Source: an uncultured Pirellulaceae bacterium (GTDB lineage Bacteria; Planctomycetota; Planctomycetia; Pirellulales; Pirellulaceae). From it: a DNA stretch of 39,207 nt. A program made the position numbers and the translations under genes. Positions 23,094 to 31,480 of the stretch are shown here, one piece after another; position 1 is the first letter of the stretch; each line of letters opens with the position of its first letter. The notes under the pieces were generated by a model. It was given only the letters and a program-made list of their open reading frames with translations. It was not told where the DNA came from and ran no database searches. The stretch is taken from contig CAJQPP010000158.1 of NCBI GenBank assembly GCA_905480235.1, positions 1-39,207 of the forward strand, given 5' to 3'.

Positions 23094-24563
23094 ATGCCCG
23101 AGTCAGCATCCGCGAAACACCCTCCGTTTGGCACCGCCTTAAGGCCTCATCTCACCCGTACAAAAACGATTGCCACCGTCGGACCTGCCTGCGCAACTCA
23201 AGAGTTATTGCAGAGTCTTATCATGGAGGGCGTCGATGTTTTTCGCCTGAATATGGCTCATGGGTCTCGTCGAGATCAGCAACAAGCGATCGATAACATT
23301 CGTGCTGCCTGTCTTGAATTGGGGATGGCGGCTGGCATCTTAGTTGATTTAGCAGGTCCGAAGATCCGTTTAGGTCAGCTCCATACCGAACCTTTGCAGC
23401 TGGAGAATGACTCGGAAGTCGCGATTCTGAAGGAGGGTGAGCCGGAACACGCTTACGAATTGACCTCAACTTACGCACCATTGGTCGATGAACTGAAGGT
23501 CGGCGACGAGATCATGTTGCAGGACGGGTTGGTCCGCTTAAGAGTCATTGAAAAACTCGCCATGCGGGTTCGGTGCCGAGTGATTGAAGGCGGAGAAATA
23601 CGCTCTCGACAGGGTGTTAATTTGCCCGGTGTTGATTTGGGGGTACCCGCGATGTTGGAGCAAGATCTTAAGAATGCGGCTTGGGCGGCCGAAAACGAAG
23701 TGGAATTCGTTAGCCTCAGTTTTGTACGACGCGCGGAAGAAATTGCCGAGCTGAAGGAGCTGTTGCAGCAGCATGGAAGCCAAGCCATGGTGATTGCTAA
23801 AATTGAAAAACGCGAAGCGATGGAGAATTTAGAAACGATTGTCCAAGAGGCGGATGCGATAATGGTCGCCCGCGGTGACTTGGGAGTGGAAATTGAGATC
23901 GAAAAAACGCCCCTCGCGCAAAAAAAGATTATTCGGGCCTGCAGTAAATTGGGACGCCCCGTGATTGTGGCGACGCAGATGCTGGAAAGTATGTTAAAGA
24001 ATGCGCGGCCGACCCGGGCTGAGGCAAGCGATGTGGCTAATGCGATTCTTGATGGGGCGGATGCCTGCATGTTATCGGGAGAGACAGCTGTTGGTGATTA
24101 TCCCCTGGAGGCTGTCAGGATCATGCGGAAAATACAAAAAGAAACGGAGCAAATGCTCCAAGGGCGTCCCTCACGAATGATGTCCGCTGAACAAGTCGCA
24201 AAACAAGATGTGACAGAAGCGGTGATATTTGGAGCGGCGCTGATTGCTCGGCGTGTGCAAGCTAAATTAGTAATGATCGCTACCGAGGATGGCAATGCCG
24301 CCATTATCAAATCCAAGCAGCGGGACTTTATCCCAACCCTGGCGGTCACGAACAATCCAAAAGTCGTCAATCGAATGTGCTTGCTCTGGGGCGTAGCGTC
24401 TGCGCGTCTTGATTCTTTGGAAATCGGCACGATGCGTAAATGGGTGGAGAAATGGGCCAAAGATACCGCCGAGCTAGAGACTGGCGATCGCATTCTTTTT
24501 GTGGCTGATACGGAAGTTTGGGAAGGCGTGCACGATACCGTGATGGTTTGGATGGTGCCTTGA
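23094..24563 (+). CDS. pyk: Pyruvate kinase
   Basis: Pyruvate kinase converts phosphoenolpyruvate and ADP to pyruvate and ATP, the last step of glycolysis. The 489-residue protein has the barrel start TKTIATVGPAC, substrate residues in VFRLNMAHGSR (the usual serine after N-x-S is Met-Ala here), the IAKIEKREAMEN lysine motif, MVARGDLGVEI and VIVATQMLESML. The B domain is at about 95-190. The C-terminal domain (from 350) is typical in size but divergent. The ATG at 23094 gives an N-terminal extension of about 20 residues before the barrel. The variant NMAHGS instead of the usual NFSHG deserves note. It has a hairpin in its leader and a terminator-like hairpin 135 bases downstream. Confidence 0.94.
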   Translation: MPESASAKHPPFGTALRPHLTRTKTIATVGPACATQELLQSLIMEGVDVFRLNMAHGSRRDQQQAIDNIRAACLELGMAAGILVDLAGPKIRLGQLHTEPLQLENDSEVAILKEGEPEHAYELTSTYAPLVDELKVGDEIMLQDGLVRLRVIEKLAMRVRCRVIEGGEIRSRQGVNLPGVDLGVPAMLEQDLKNAAWAAENEVEFVSLSFVRRAEEIAELKELLQQHGSQAMVIAKIEKREAMENLETIVQEADAIMVARGDLGVEIEIEKTPLAQKKIIRACSKLGRPVIVATQMLESMLKNARPTRAEASDVANAILDGADACMLSGETAVGDYPLEAVRIMRKIQKETEQMLQGRPSRMMSAEQVAKQDVTEAVIFGAALIARRVQAKLVMIATEDGNAAIIKSKQRDFIPTLAVTNNPKVVNRMCLLWGVASARLDSLEIGTMRKWVEKWAKDTAELETGDRILFVADTEVWEGVHDTVMVWMVP

Positions 24564-25087
24564 TTGCCGCTGCAGCGTCGCCGGCTTTGTTCCAAATATT
24601 GAATGGTAGAATCAGTCCTGCCGGCATTCATCCCAAAAGAAATCGCGCTGACTTGCCAACGTTAGGTGTACCTAAGAAGGAGATAGCGCAAAAAAAATGG
24701 GGCTCAACTGGCGTTGACCAGTCGAGCCCCAATTACCGCAAAAAAGTGGCTGCATAACAACGGATTCTACCACAGGTAAAATCCGTGCCGCGTTAACATG
24801 GTTCGCCATACTCCGGCGAAAGGTGCCTAAGGTTTACGGTCGACATCCCTGTCTGGTATTGGACTCCAATTTCAGACATTGGCGCTGTTGAATCGATTCA
24901 GCACTTCTTGGAATTGCAGATGGCGTGCCAAACCGGTGGAGAAATCCGAGATTGGTCATTAGATAGCAGAATGAGCCTCCGTTTGGCCCATTAAATACTC
25001 GAAGCGGATTAATCGATTCAAAATGGAATCGAGTGAATTGTAAGAATTGCACGCTTCTTGCACTTTTGTCCTATGCTCCCCTAAGTA
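24564..25087. other. Long non-coding stretch after the pyruvate kinase gene
   Basis: This 524-base region has no convincing coding frame; the best is 72 codons with no coding character. It holds a small palindrome (TTAGGT-GT-ACCTAA near 24662), the hairpin at 24690-24730, an inverted pair ACGGATT/AATCCGT near 24755-24787, and the 10-mer AATCGATTCA twice, about 118 bases apart. It could be a long 3' untranslated region of the minus-strand 159-aa gene or contain a small RNA. Confidence 0.5.
24690..24730 (-). terminator. Strong hairpin with U tract on the minus strand
   Basis: GGGGCTCAACTGG (24699-24711) pairs with CCAGTCGAGCCCC (24718-24730), 13 positions with one mismatch and a 6-base loop. 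The A run at 24690-24697 gives eight U residues immediately after the stem when read on the minus strand. It is therefore a canonical terminator for a minus-strand transcript, although it also lies downstream of pyk and may pause plus-strand transcription. Confidence 0.78.
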
Positions 25088-25567
25088 TTAACCCTGTTGA
25101 GAATCTGCGGTCGCGTCAATTTGCAGTGTGGCATTTTTTCCCAGACCGGTAAGAAAGCCCACGGTAATGGCTTGGAAAACCGGTTCGATGTCGTCAAATT
25201 CTCGGTTCTCTGCCTGCCAAGTAATTAAAAATCGATGCTCACCAGCCAATAGGCAGCGCATGTGATTGGCAATCAATAGATCGAGGTAAAAGAAAAAGGT
25301 GTCGTGCCCCGACGCCGCAAAACCTGCCATCGATTCCTGGACAGGGCTGGTCTCCACCGAGTCGTACTGCTCTTCGATATTCTCTAGCATCTCTTGCATC
25401 AGTGGCTCTCCATCGTTTTCGCGAGTGAACGCTAACAAAGACCAAAAGGCACCTGAAGGGGCGGCGATTTGGATCTCCAATGCTTGGCCTTCCGCTTGGC
25501 TTTGCTGAAGCGTCCAGTTTTCGGGGTATTGGATGCGAAGGCCGTGCTGTTCAAAAACTGCTGTCAC
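25088..25567 (-). CDS. Small soluble protein of unknown function
   Basis: The 159-residue protein starts at GTG 25567. The N-terminus GLRIQYPENWTLQQSQ resembles the start of the PsbP/DUF1795-type alpha/beta fold (short strand, then YPENW). A central strand region (FFFYLDLLIANHMRCLLAGE) and another (RFLITWQAENREFDDIEPVF) fit that fold. There is no signal peptide in this frame. A specific family cannot be assigned from sequence alone. It is divergent from the TPR lipoprotein gene across a 128-base gap. The next terminator on its strand lies about 360 bases past its stop, so its transcript may carry a long tail. Confidence 0.75.
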   Translation of the reverse strand: MTAVFEQHGLRIQYPENWTLQQSQAEGQALEIQIAAPSGAFWSLLAFTRENDGEPLMQEMLENIEEQYDSVETSPVQESMAGFAASGHDTFFFYLDLLIANHMRCLLAGEHRFLITWQAENREFDDIEPVFQAITVGFLTGLGKNATLQIDATADSQQG

Positions 25568-25695
25568 GGTGTGCTTTCAGTTGGCGAAGATTATTGAATT
25601 TGGGGGTCCTGTTGGATCGATATATCCAATGATACGCAGCGCTGCTACTCTCGCCCAGCGGCCTCTTGCGGCGGCGAGGTGTATTCTTAAGTTTC

Positions 25696-26631
25696 ATGGT
25701 GAACGAGTTGGATTTTCGTCAACGAAAAATTCTCTTCTGCTCGGTATTGGTGGCTCTGTTTGCCTGTAATGGATGTCGAACCATGCGCAGCGCCAGCAAC
25801 CCGGCGAATATCGTCGCGGCCCGCTCATTGACGCAAAACGGCATGAACGCCATGCACTATGGTCACACCCAACAGGCAGAATCACTGCTCAGCCAAGCGG
25901 TCGAAAAATGTCCCAGTGATCAACGAATCCGTCACCATTTGGCATCAGCGATGGTGAAGCAGGGCAAGTTCGACGAGGCCATTGCTCAACTGGAAACCGC
26001 GGTGCAGCAATCTTGCCAGGATTCGCGGTTGTTTGTTGACTTGGGCGAACTCTACTTAATCAAGGGAGATGCAACCAAGGCAGCTTGGAACGCGGAAAAG
26101 GCGTTAGAGGCAAATCGTCAAAATTCCGAGGCTTGGGTTTTGCGAGGTCGTTGCCATGAGGCTCAGCGTGACATTCCAGCAGCTTTGGCCGATTATCATC
26201 GCGCGTCTGGTTTAGATGATGCGGGGCCTGAAGTTCAACTGTACATCGCAAAAGCGTATCGACAGATGGAACGTCCGTTGGAAGCCCTAACGGCATTGGA
26301 GGTATACAGTGAATCGTTTCCCTCCGAACAGATGCCCACCGAAGCTTTGTTGTTGACCGCCGACACGCTCGCGGAGTTGAAGCAATATCCATCAGCGCAG
26401 CAAGTGTTGCAGCAGGCCTCCCAGCGACCAGATGCCACGCCCGAAGTCTGGATCGCTTTGAGCAAATCGCAATTTAACGCCGGCAAAACCAACTCAGCCA
26501 TCGGCACAGCAAAAGAAGCGATGCTGGTTTTCCCTGAAAGTTCGGAACTGGTGAATTGGACGGCATCGCTCGAAAACGCTTCTCCTGCCATTCAACAAAC
26601 GGCTTCCCGTTCTGGTGCACTCCGGTATTAA
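25696..26631 (+). CDS. TPR-repeat lipoprotein
   Basis: From ATG 25696 the protein has 311 residues; the longer frame from TTG 25666 adds ten unsupported residues. A signal peptide (8-24) ends in cysteines C24 and C27 (LFACNGC), consistent with lipid attachment. Residues about 45-290 are helical hairpin repeats with the tetratricopeptide pattern: AMHYGHTQQAESLLSQAVEK, LASAMVKQGKFDEAIAQLET, LGELYLIKGDATKAAWNAEK, VLRGRCHEAQRDIPAALADY, each about 34 residues apart. TPR proteins scaffold protein complexes at the cell envelope. GAGGT lies 16 bases upstream of the start. A hairpin follows 75 bases after the stop. The partner is unknown. Confidence 0.88.
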   Translation: MVNELDFRQRKILFCSVLVALFACNGCRTMRSASNPANIVAARSLTQNGMNAMHYGHTQQAESLLSQAVEKCPSDQRIRHHLASAMVKQGKFDEAIAQLETAVQQSCQDSRLFVDLGELYLIKGDATKAAWNAEKALEANRQNSEAWVLRGRCHEAQRDIPAALADYHRASGLDDAGPEVQLYIAKAYRQMERPLEALTALEVYSESFPSEQMPTEALLLTADTLAELKQYPSAQQVLQQASQRPDATPEVWIALSKSQFNAGKTNSAIGTAKEAMLVFPESSELVNWTASLENASPAIQQTASRSGALRY

Positions 26632-26697
26632 AGTGTGTTAGCTAACGTATTGCGCCCGCAAAGTCGGACCTCTGAAGATCGAGTCGGTGACAATCCG

Positions 26698-26729
26698 AAA
26701 AAAAGCCGACATAAAGAACTGGATGTCGG
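26698..26729 (-). terminator. Hairpin with U tract on the minus strand
   Basis: CCGACAT (26706-26712) pairs with ATGTCGG (26723-26729) across a 10-base loop. Seven A residues at 26698-26704 give a U tract directly after the stem on the minus strand. It would end transcripts reading leftward from the CNNM operon, whose last stop is at 27120, making their tail antisense to the 92-aa gene. It may also affect the end of the TPR transcript on the plus strand. Confidence 0.6.
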
Positions 26730-26878
26730 AAAGAAATTGCATGGCACGGCTGCTATAGTCCGGATGATCCGTAAGGTTTTTCTGGAAGCGTTCACCGTGT
26801 CCCGATTCCTCCCGGATTTCAACGGGTTGCTGAGATCAGGGTCGTAGGCTTTTACGGAAAACGTATTTGGAGGATTTT

Positions 26879-27157
26879 ATGAGTTTATCTGGACATGCCG
26901 ACGCCTCGGAGCGAACTGCCATTAATTCGCAACCAGAAGTGTTATTTCCGGAGCGGCGAGAATCGAACCCACTAGCAAAACCGGTTATCGAGCGACGTCA
27001 GTTTGGCAATTCACATAGTGAATTGTCTCCTGAGGCAAGGAACTTGGGTTTGGCTATCGACCAATACAAATTGGTGCACCGTCGCCGTTACATTACTTAC
27101 GAAGAAATGTTAAGCGTCGTCAAGTCGCTTGGATATCGACTGGAAAATCAGTCGTAG
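26879..27157 (+). CDS. Small basic protein of unknown function
   Basis: The 92-residue protein starts at ATG 26879, with a textbook GGAGG at 26869-26873. The N-terminal 45 residues are polar and likely disordered. Residues 48-90 (SPEARNLGLAIDQYKLVHRR, then RYITYEEMLSVVKSLGYR) are predicted as two or three helices rich in basic and aromatic residues, suggesting a small nucleic-acid- or protein-binding domain. I believe similar proteins recur in planctomycetes, but I cannot name a family. Its last 38 bases overlap the 3' end of the converging CNNM-like gene. The strong ribosome site, unusual in this window, suggests good translation. Confidence 0.8.
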   Translation: MSLSGHADASERTAINSQPEVLFPERRESNPLAKPVIERRQFGNSHSELSPEARNLGLAIDQYKLVHRRRYITYEEMLSVVKSLGYRLENQS

Positions 27158-28148
27158 TTGCAGGGCCATGCAGGGACGAAAGTGATCCTCCCAGCAAGGG
27201 ACTCATCAGGGCATCCAGTGTAATGATGCCCAAGCAGTTGCCGGTGTCGTCTAGGATCTTTGCCATTGATTCTCCACTGCTCTGAAGTTGCATGATTGCT
27301 TCTCCATAGGATTCACTTGCCGAAATCTCCAACAGGGGGTTAAGGAATTTTACCATGCTGGAAGTTTGGTTATTGACGACCAATTCGACGGTTTTCAAGT
27401 AGCCGACTAGGCTCTGGTCGCGTTCATCAACGACGGCAATCTCCGTCATTTTGAGTTTATGGGCTCGCTCCAGGGCCTCCAGTCGAGTCGCGTTTCGGTG
27501 GATTTTTGGCACGCGTGTCAGCGGGCTCATAGAGTGAATCACTGGTCGCGTCGCAAGCATGAAAAAATTCTGTGCCAGCTGCAACTGAGTGGGATGCAAG
27601 ATTCCCGCAGATTGCCCTTCTTCGAAAACGTCCTGCAACTCTTTTCTTGCTAACGCCAGCCTCACTTTTTCGGGTGACTGGCCCACAAACCATTCAAGCA
27701 GGCGTCCCAGTAACCAAAGTAGCGCGGATAAAGGCGCAAACAGAACGGCGAAAAACAGGAACCACCGACTGGCTAAACGCAGTAAAAAATTCGGTGCTTG
27801 ATAAAATAAATTCTTGGGCATCAGTTCACCATAAACAAACACCAAAGGCGAAAAGAAAATAGAGGCGGTTACCTCTGCCACGGGTCCCCCACCTAAAACT
27901 TGTTTGCTTAATAAAACGACCGCCAGGGAAGTGATATAGTTTGCGGTATTGTTGCCCACCAATGCAGTGGCCACGAACAGGGGAGGACGGTTGGTTAAAA
28001 ACAGCATCCGTCGTGATACGCGATCGCCCTGCATGGCATCCATGACGATCCGCAAGCGACTGGCGCGATAAAATCCGGTCTCGCTTCCGCTAAAAAAGGC
28101 ACTCAATGCGAGGCCGGCCAAGAGCAAAATAATCGCGAATATCGTCAT
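27120..28148 (-). CDS. CNNM/DUF21-CBS membrane protein, short form
   Basis: The 342-residue protein carries an N-terminal DUF21 (CNNM) transmembrane domain with helices at about 1-22, 58-82, 88-110 and 125-150 (FFSGSETGFYRASRLR, NNTANYITSLAVVLL, YGELMPKNLFYQAP). A cytoplasmic pair of CBS domains follows (about 200-320). The C-terminal CorC/HlyC transporter-associated domain found in most relatives is missing, and it ends soon after the second CBS domain. Members are linked to magnesium or cobalt transport and efflux. It overlaps the longer paralogue upstream (28145-28148, ATGA), so the two are coupled and may form a heterodimer. Its 3' end overlaps a plus-strand gene by 38 bases. Confidence 0.88.
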   Translation of the reverse strand: MTIFAIILLLAGLALSAFFSGSETGFYRASRLRIVMDAMQGDRVSRRMLFLTNRPPLFVATALVGNNTANYITSLAVVLLSKQVLGGGPVAEVTASIFFSPLVFVYGELMPKNLFYQAPNFLLRLASRWFLFFAVLFAPLSALLWLLGRLLEWFVGQSPEKVRLALARKELQDVFEEGQSAGILHPTQLQLAQNFFMLATRPVIHSMSPLTRVPKIHRNATRLEALERAHKLKMTEIAVVDERDQSLVGYLKTVELVVNNQTSSMVKFLNPLLEISASESYGEAIMQLQSSGESMAKILDDTGNCLGIITLDALMSPLLGGSLSSLHGPATTTDFPVDIQAT

Positions 28149-29425
28149 TCAGCCACCTCATCCCGATGGGGTGGCTGGTAACGCAATTCGACAAGCACAT
28201 TGTCAGACTGCGGAGCTTCGATGACACGGAACTCAAAGGGCCCCCAAATGCACTCGTCTCCCGGTTCGACCAATCGTTGTATCGCCTCTTGAATGACCCC
28301 CGTCACGGTGACGCTGCGAGTCTCCGGCAATTCGCTGACGCTGAAATGGCGAGCAAGTTGTTTTAGGCCCACCATCCCGGAAATCGCCCAACGACCGGGG
28401 GAAATATGATGAATGGGATTAAGATCCAATAGGCGTTTACTGCGACTGGGTTCATGGGTGAAAACGGTTTCCAGAATATCTTCTAGCGTAAGGATTCCGA
28501 TCGTTTCCCCGAATTCATTGACAACGGTTGCGACTTGGCACTGTTCCCGAGAGAGGCCTTGTAGGGCATCCGCCACCGTCGCAGTCCACGGCAAGTACAT
28601 GACGGGTTGCGCCAGAGAGTCGATGTCTTTGGCCTCAAGGCGGGTCACGCTATCCAAGCGAAAAGCTTTTTCGATTTCTTCCGAGTCGGTTTCTGTCACT
28701 AGCAAGTAACCACTGGGTGGGATCTTGCCTTGCAAATCAGATAACGCAACATGCGGAGGGAAAATGTCAAAGTGGGTGCGCGGCCTCATCCATTCGTCCA
28801 CCCGAATGTCACCCAATTTCACGATGTTGTTAAGGACGGTCTGTTCCTGCCGAACAATCGAATGGTCATCGCTACTGATTTGAATGGCCCGTTCCATATC
28901 CGCTAACTCCATGTAGGGTTCGGATTGGAAACCAGGCCAAATTAAGCGTCGCGAAATTCGGGTTAGCCCACGCATTAATGGCATCACCGGGTCAGTCAAA
29001 CGAACGGCCACGGACAATGGCAAACTGACTCGTCCTGAGATTGCGAGGGGGCGAAGCACCGCCAGACTCTTGGGCAACATTTCACTCAGGAAAATAATTG
29101 TGATCAATGAGCCCAAGGCAAAACTGAAAGCCACGGCCGGGCCCGAAGCGCTCTGTTTTTCCAATTGTATTGCGACTACGGACGAGAGAGCAAAGTAAAG
29201 AATATTGACGACGAGGTTCCAGAAAAGTACCGCCGATAACAAGCGATCCGGGTCGTTCAATAAACGGGCTGCGACGCGTTCTCCTACATTGCCATTTTCG
29301 AGTTGGTTTCGTTCTGAGGGACGCAGATAGAAAAGCGCCGCTTCGCTGGCGGAGAAGAAGGCGGACAAGCCAATCAGCACCAGCATGGCGACCAGCCAAG
29401 GTAATTGCTCGTAGAGACTAATCAT
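28145..29425 (-). CDS. CNNM/DUF21-CBS-CorC_HlyC membrane protein, long form
   Basis: This 426-residue paralogue of the next gene has all three modules. The DUF21 membrane domain occupies about 1-185 (GLSAFFSASEAALFYLRPSE, LFWNLVVNILYFALS, FLSEMLPKSLAVL). Two CBS domains follow at about 210-335. The C-terminal CorC_HlyC domain is at about 345-420 (GRWAISGMVGLKQLARHFSV, then PGDECIWGPFEFRVIEA). The family acts in Mg/Co ion export or its regulation, with CBS domains sensing adenine nucleotides. It overlaps the ABC permease gene by eight bases and the short paralogue by four, so all three are made from one message. The link between them is unknown. Confidence 0.9.
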   Translation of the reverse strand: MISLYEQLPWLVAMLVLIGLSAFFSASEAALFYLRPSERNQLENGNVGERVAARLLNDPDRLLSAVLFWNLVVNILYFALSSVVAIQLEKQSASGPAVAFSFALGSLITIIFLSEMLPKSLAVLRPLAISGRVSLPLSVAVRLTDPVMPLMRGLTRISRRLIWPGFQSEPYMELADMERAIQISSDDHSIVRQEQTVLNNIVKLGDIRVDEWMRPRTHFDIFPPHVALSDLQGKIPPSGYLLVTETDSEEIEKAFRLDSVTRLEAKDIDSLAQPVMYLPWTATVADALQGLSREQCQVATVVNEFGETIGILTLEDILETVFTHEPSRSKRLLDLNPIHHISPGRWAISGMVGLKQLARHFSVSELPETRSVTVTGVIQEAIQRLVEPGDECIWGPFEFRVIEAPQSDNVLVELRYQPPHRDEVAE

Positions 29426-31265
29426 CCTCGTTTTGTCTAACGCGTCCCATGGAAATATTGAATTCTCCCAAGGCAGGCATGATCATCGCTGTGGTTGTGA
29501 AGCCGTAGGTGAAGGCCATCACTAACAGGACGGACAGGTACCGTCCCAGCAACATGCTGGTGATCGAAAAGAACATGGCCAACGGAAGCAAGCCCGATGC
29601 CAAGGCCAGTGCGGGCGAAGGGTTGCGTGAACCCAATGCGACGTACAAACCAACACCCCCGCCGACAATACAAGCTAGGAACGGGGTGATTTGCGCTTCC
29701 ACATTTCCAGTAAAGGAAACCATCATGACCATGGCCGTGACGACACCTAAAAACAAGAAGAAAACCGTCCCCAGGCTGACACCGATTGCCTGGCGACTGT
29801 TGGAATAAATCATGCCGCAGTGCAATCCCAGCATCGCCACAAAGACATCCAGCACTAAAATCCCGATGACCAGATAGGAATAATATTCCAGGGACACGGT
29901 CCCGCTAATCCACAAATACCCGCATAGAACGAGTGGCAGCAGCAAGGCATCGAACGTTACGTAAAGCACGCCACCCAGTTTTCCAAAAAGAAATTCGCGC
30001 GGCGAAAGATCGGTGACTAAAAGTAAATCTAAAGAACGTCCATCCCGTTCGTTCGTCATGGAAGTGACACCCAGGGCATTGATCATGACGAGGCTAAGCA
30101 GCATGAAGGGTGCCAAGGCCCACGCCGCGGCAGGGATGGCGACGGCGGATTCTGAACCCCGTCGCATGATGTTGCCGGACTGCACCATGTTGAAGAGCAC
30201 ATAAAATACGGCCGCTGCAAATACCCAATAAGCACCCCGGATAAAGATAATGCGTTTGCCGTAAGCCCAGGTGCAACATTCCCGCCAAAGGACGGGGTTG
30301 TCCCATACCTTTCGGCTTTTTTGATTGGCCGTTCGCACTCTCGCATCAACATGAGTTTGGCGAGAGGTTTCGTCGCGTTGCGCTATCGTCGGCACGTCAC
30401 CCGATTTGCTCATTGCCGCGGTTTCAGAAAAGACGGTGTCATCCTCACCTTGCGCACTCTGTCCGATACGTACATCGCGACTGGGGTTCCAGCGTCGCAC
30501 ACAGCTGATCGCTAAAATATTCAAAAGGATTGCCACCCCGCCCATGGCGCACAGGAAAGGCATCACGCCGCTGGACCACTCACTGACTACCGAAGGGCTG
30601 CTGGCAATCAGAATGGCACGCAATGGGTTCAGTGCGGTCGCGATTTGGATCGCGGAAATTCCCCCGATCGTACCGCCCCAGGCCGCAATGGCTTCGGCAC
30701 CGCCCACCCAAAAGAGAATCGATAAGGCAACTAACGCTAGTGTTTGGAAAGTTTTCTCACGCCAAAGCGCGATCGTTGATCCTAGACTGCCGGACGCAAA
30801 CGCGGTGACGACCGTCACCGCAAATGTCCAGCCAACCTGATCAAAGGAGGTTCCGCCGAATAGAACGATCAACATGAAAATAGGGACGGCTGTCAAAAGC
30901 ATGACTCCGATCCCCAGCAGGCTGGCGAACAACTTGCCTAGCACCAGTTCGCTATTACTGAGACGCGTCATCAATAATAGAATCAGCGTCTGTTTGTCTT
31001 TCTCAATGGCCACACTACTGGCTGTTTGCACAGCGGCCATGAACAAAATCAAAACCAACTGCAAGGGTGCCAGAATCTGAAATAGAATCGCACCAAAACG
31101 TGCCATGTCTCCCAGGTTTCGGATGACCTGTGTGCGCACGAGTATCAACCAAGCGGTACACATCAGAAGCAGCAAGGAGATCGCGTAGACCGTCCGGAAA
31201 ACATAGAGTTTTCTGCGTCGCGGTGCGACAGCTGCTTCACGAGTAAAAACGGGGCCGACAAGCAC
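29418..31265 (-). CDS. ABC-2 type permease, double-length
   Basis: The 615-residue membrane protein has two similar halves, each with about six helices: residues 20-290 and 330-600. The first half has the ABC-2 pattern AIEKDKQTLILLLMTRLSNS followed by ELVLGKLFASLLGIG. The second has MTNERDGRSLDLLLVTDLSP and REFLFGKLGGVLYV, the equivalent loop. A polar linker (265-325) ends in NPVLWRECCTWAYGKR. So one chain may supply both membrane halves of an exporter. No ATPase gene is adjacent; it must be encoded elsewhere. The start is GTG 31265. It leads the minus-strand operon with the two CNNM-type genes and diverges from the CxxC gene. Confidence 0.85.
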   Translation of the reverse strand: MLVGPVFTREAAVAPRRRKLYVFRTVYAISLLLLMCTAWLILVRTQVIRNLGDMARFGAILFQILAPLQLVLILFMAAVQTASSVAIEKDKQTLILLLMTRLSNSELVLGKLFASLLGIGVMLLTAVPIFMLIVLFGGTSFDQVGWTFAVTVVTAFASGSLGSTIALWREKTFQTLALVALSILFWVGGAEAIAAWGGTIGGISAIQIATALNPLRAILIASSPSVVSEWSSGVMPFLCAMGGVAILLNILAISCVRRWNPSRDVRIGQSAQGEDDTVFSETAAMSKSGDVPTIAQRDETSRQTHVDARVRTANQKSRKVWDNPVLWRECCTWAYGKRIIFIRGAYWVFAAAVFYVLFNMVQSGNIMRRGSESAVAIPAAAWALAPFMLLSLVMINALGVTSMTNERDGRSLDLLLVTDLSPREFLFGKLGGVLYVTFDALLLPLVLCGYLWISGTVSLEYYSYLVIGILVLDVFVAMLGLHCGMIYSNSRQAIGVSLGTVFFLFLGVVTAMVMMVSFTGNVEAQITPFLACIVGGGVGLYVALGSRNPSPALALASGLLPLAMFFSITSMLLGRYLSVLLVMAFTYGFTTTAMIMPALGEFNISMGRVRQNEDD

Positions 31266-31480
31266 GACAGGCGATTCCGGGATGGGTGGGATGGCGGCGG
31301 ATTAATGACACTTTTAATGATGATGACTGGCGGCAAGCGTTCTTACAAGTACAAGTTTCCGCTGGCTCGCAGAACCACTAGCGATTGACCTGAGCGAGGT
31401 TACCAATAATCATCAAATGGACGAGTTTTTGTTCCTGCTACCTGATTCCGCCTCTATAAACCGCTGTACAGAATTCCCTG

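Noticed and set aside
24834..25052. 72-codon minus-strand frame downstream of the 159-aa gene
   Set aside because: There is no ribosome site and no domain, and the region is better explained as untranslated tail or small RNA.
26635..26847. 70-codon plus-strand frame after the TPR gene
   Set aside because: It runs through a terminator hairpin, has no ribosome site, and its product is basic and featureless.
26945..26985. tRNA-like T arm on the minus strand (GTGGGTTCGATTCTCGC)
   Set aside because: The 3' acceptor half has no pairing 5' half at the right distance, there is no anticodon arm or CCA, and the stretch is coding in a well-supported small gene.
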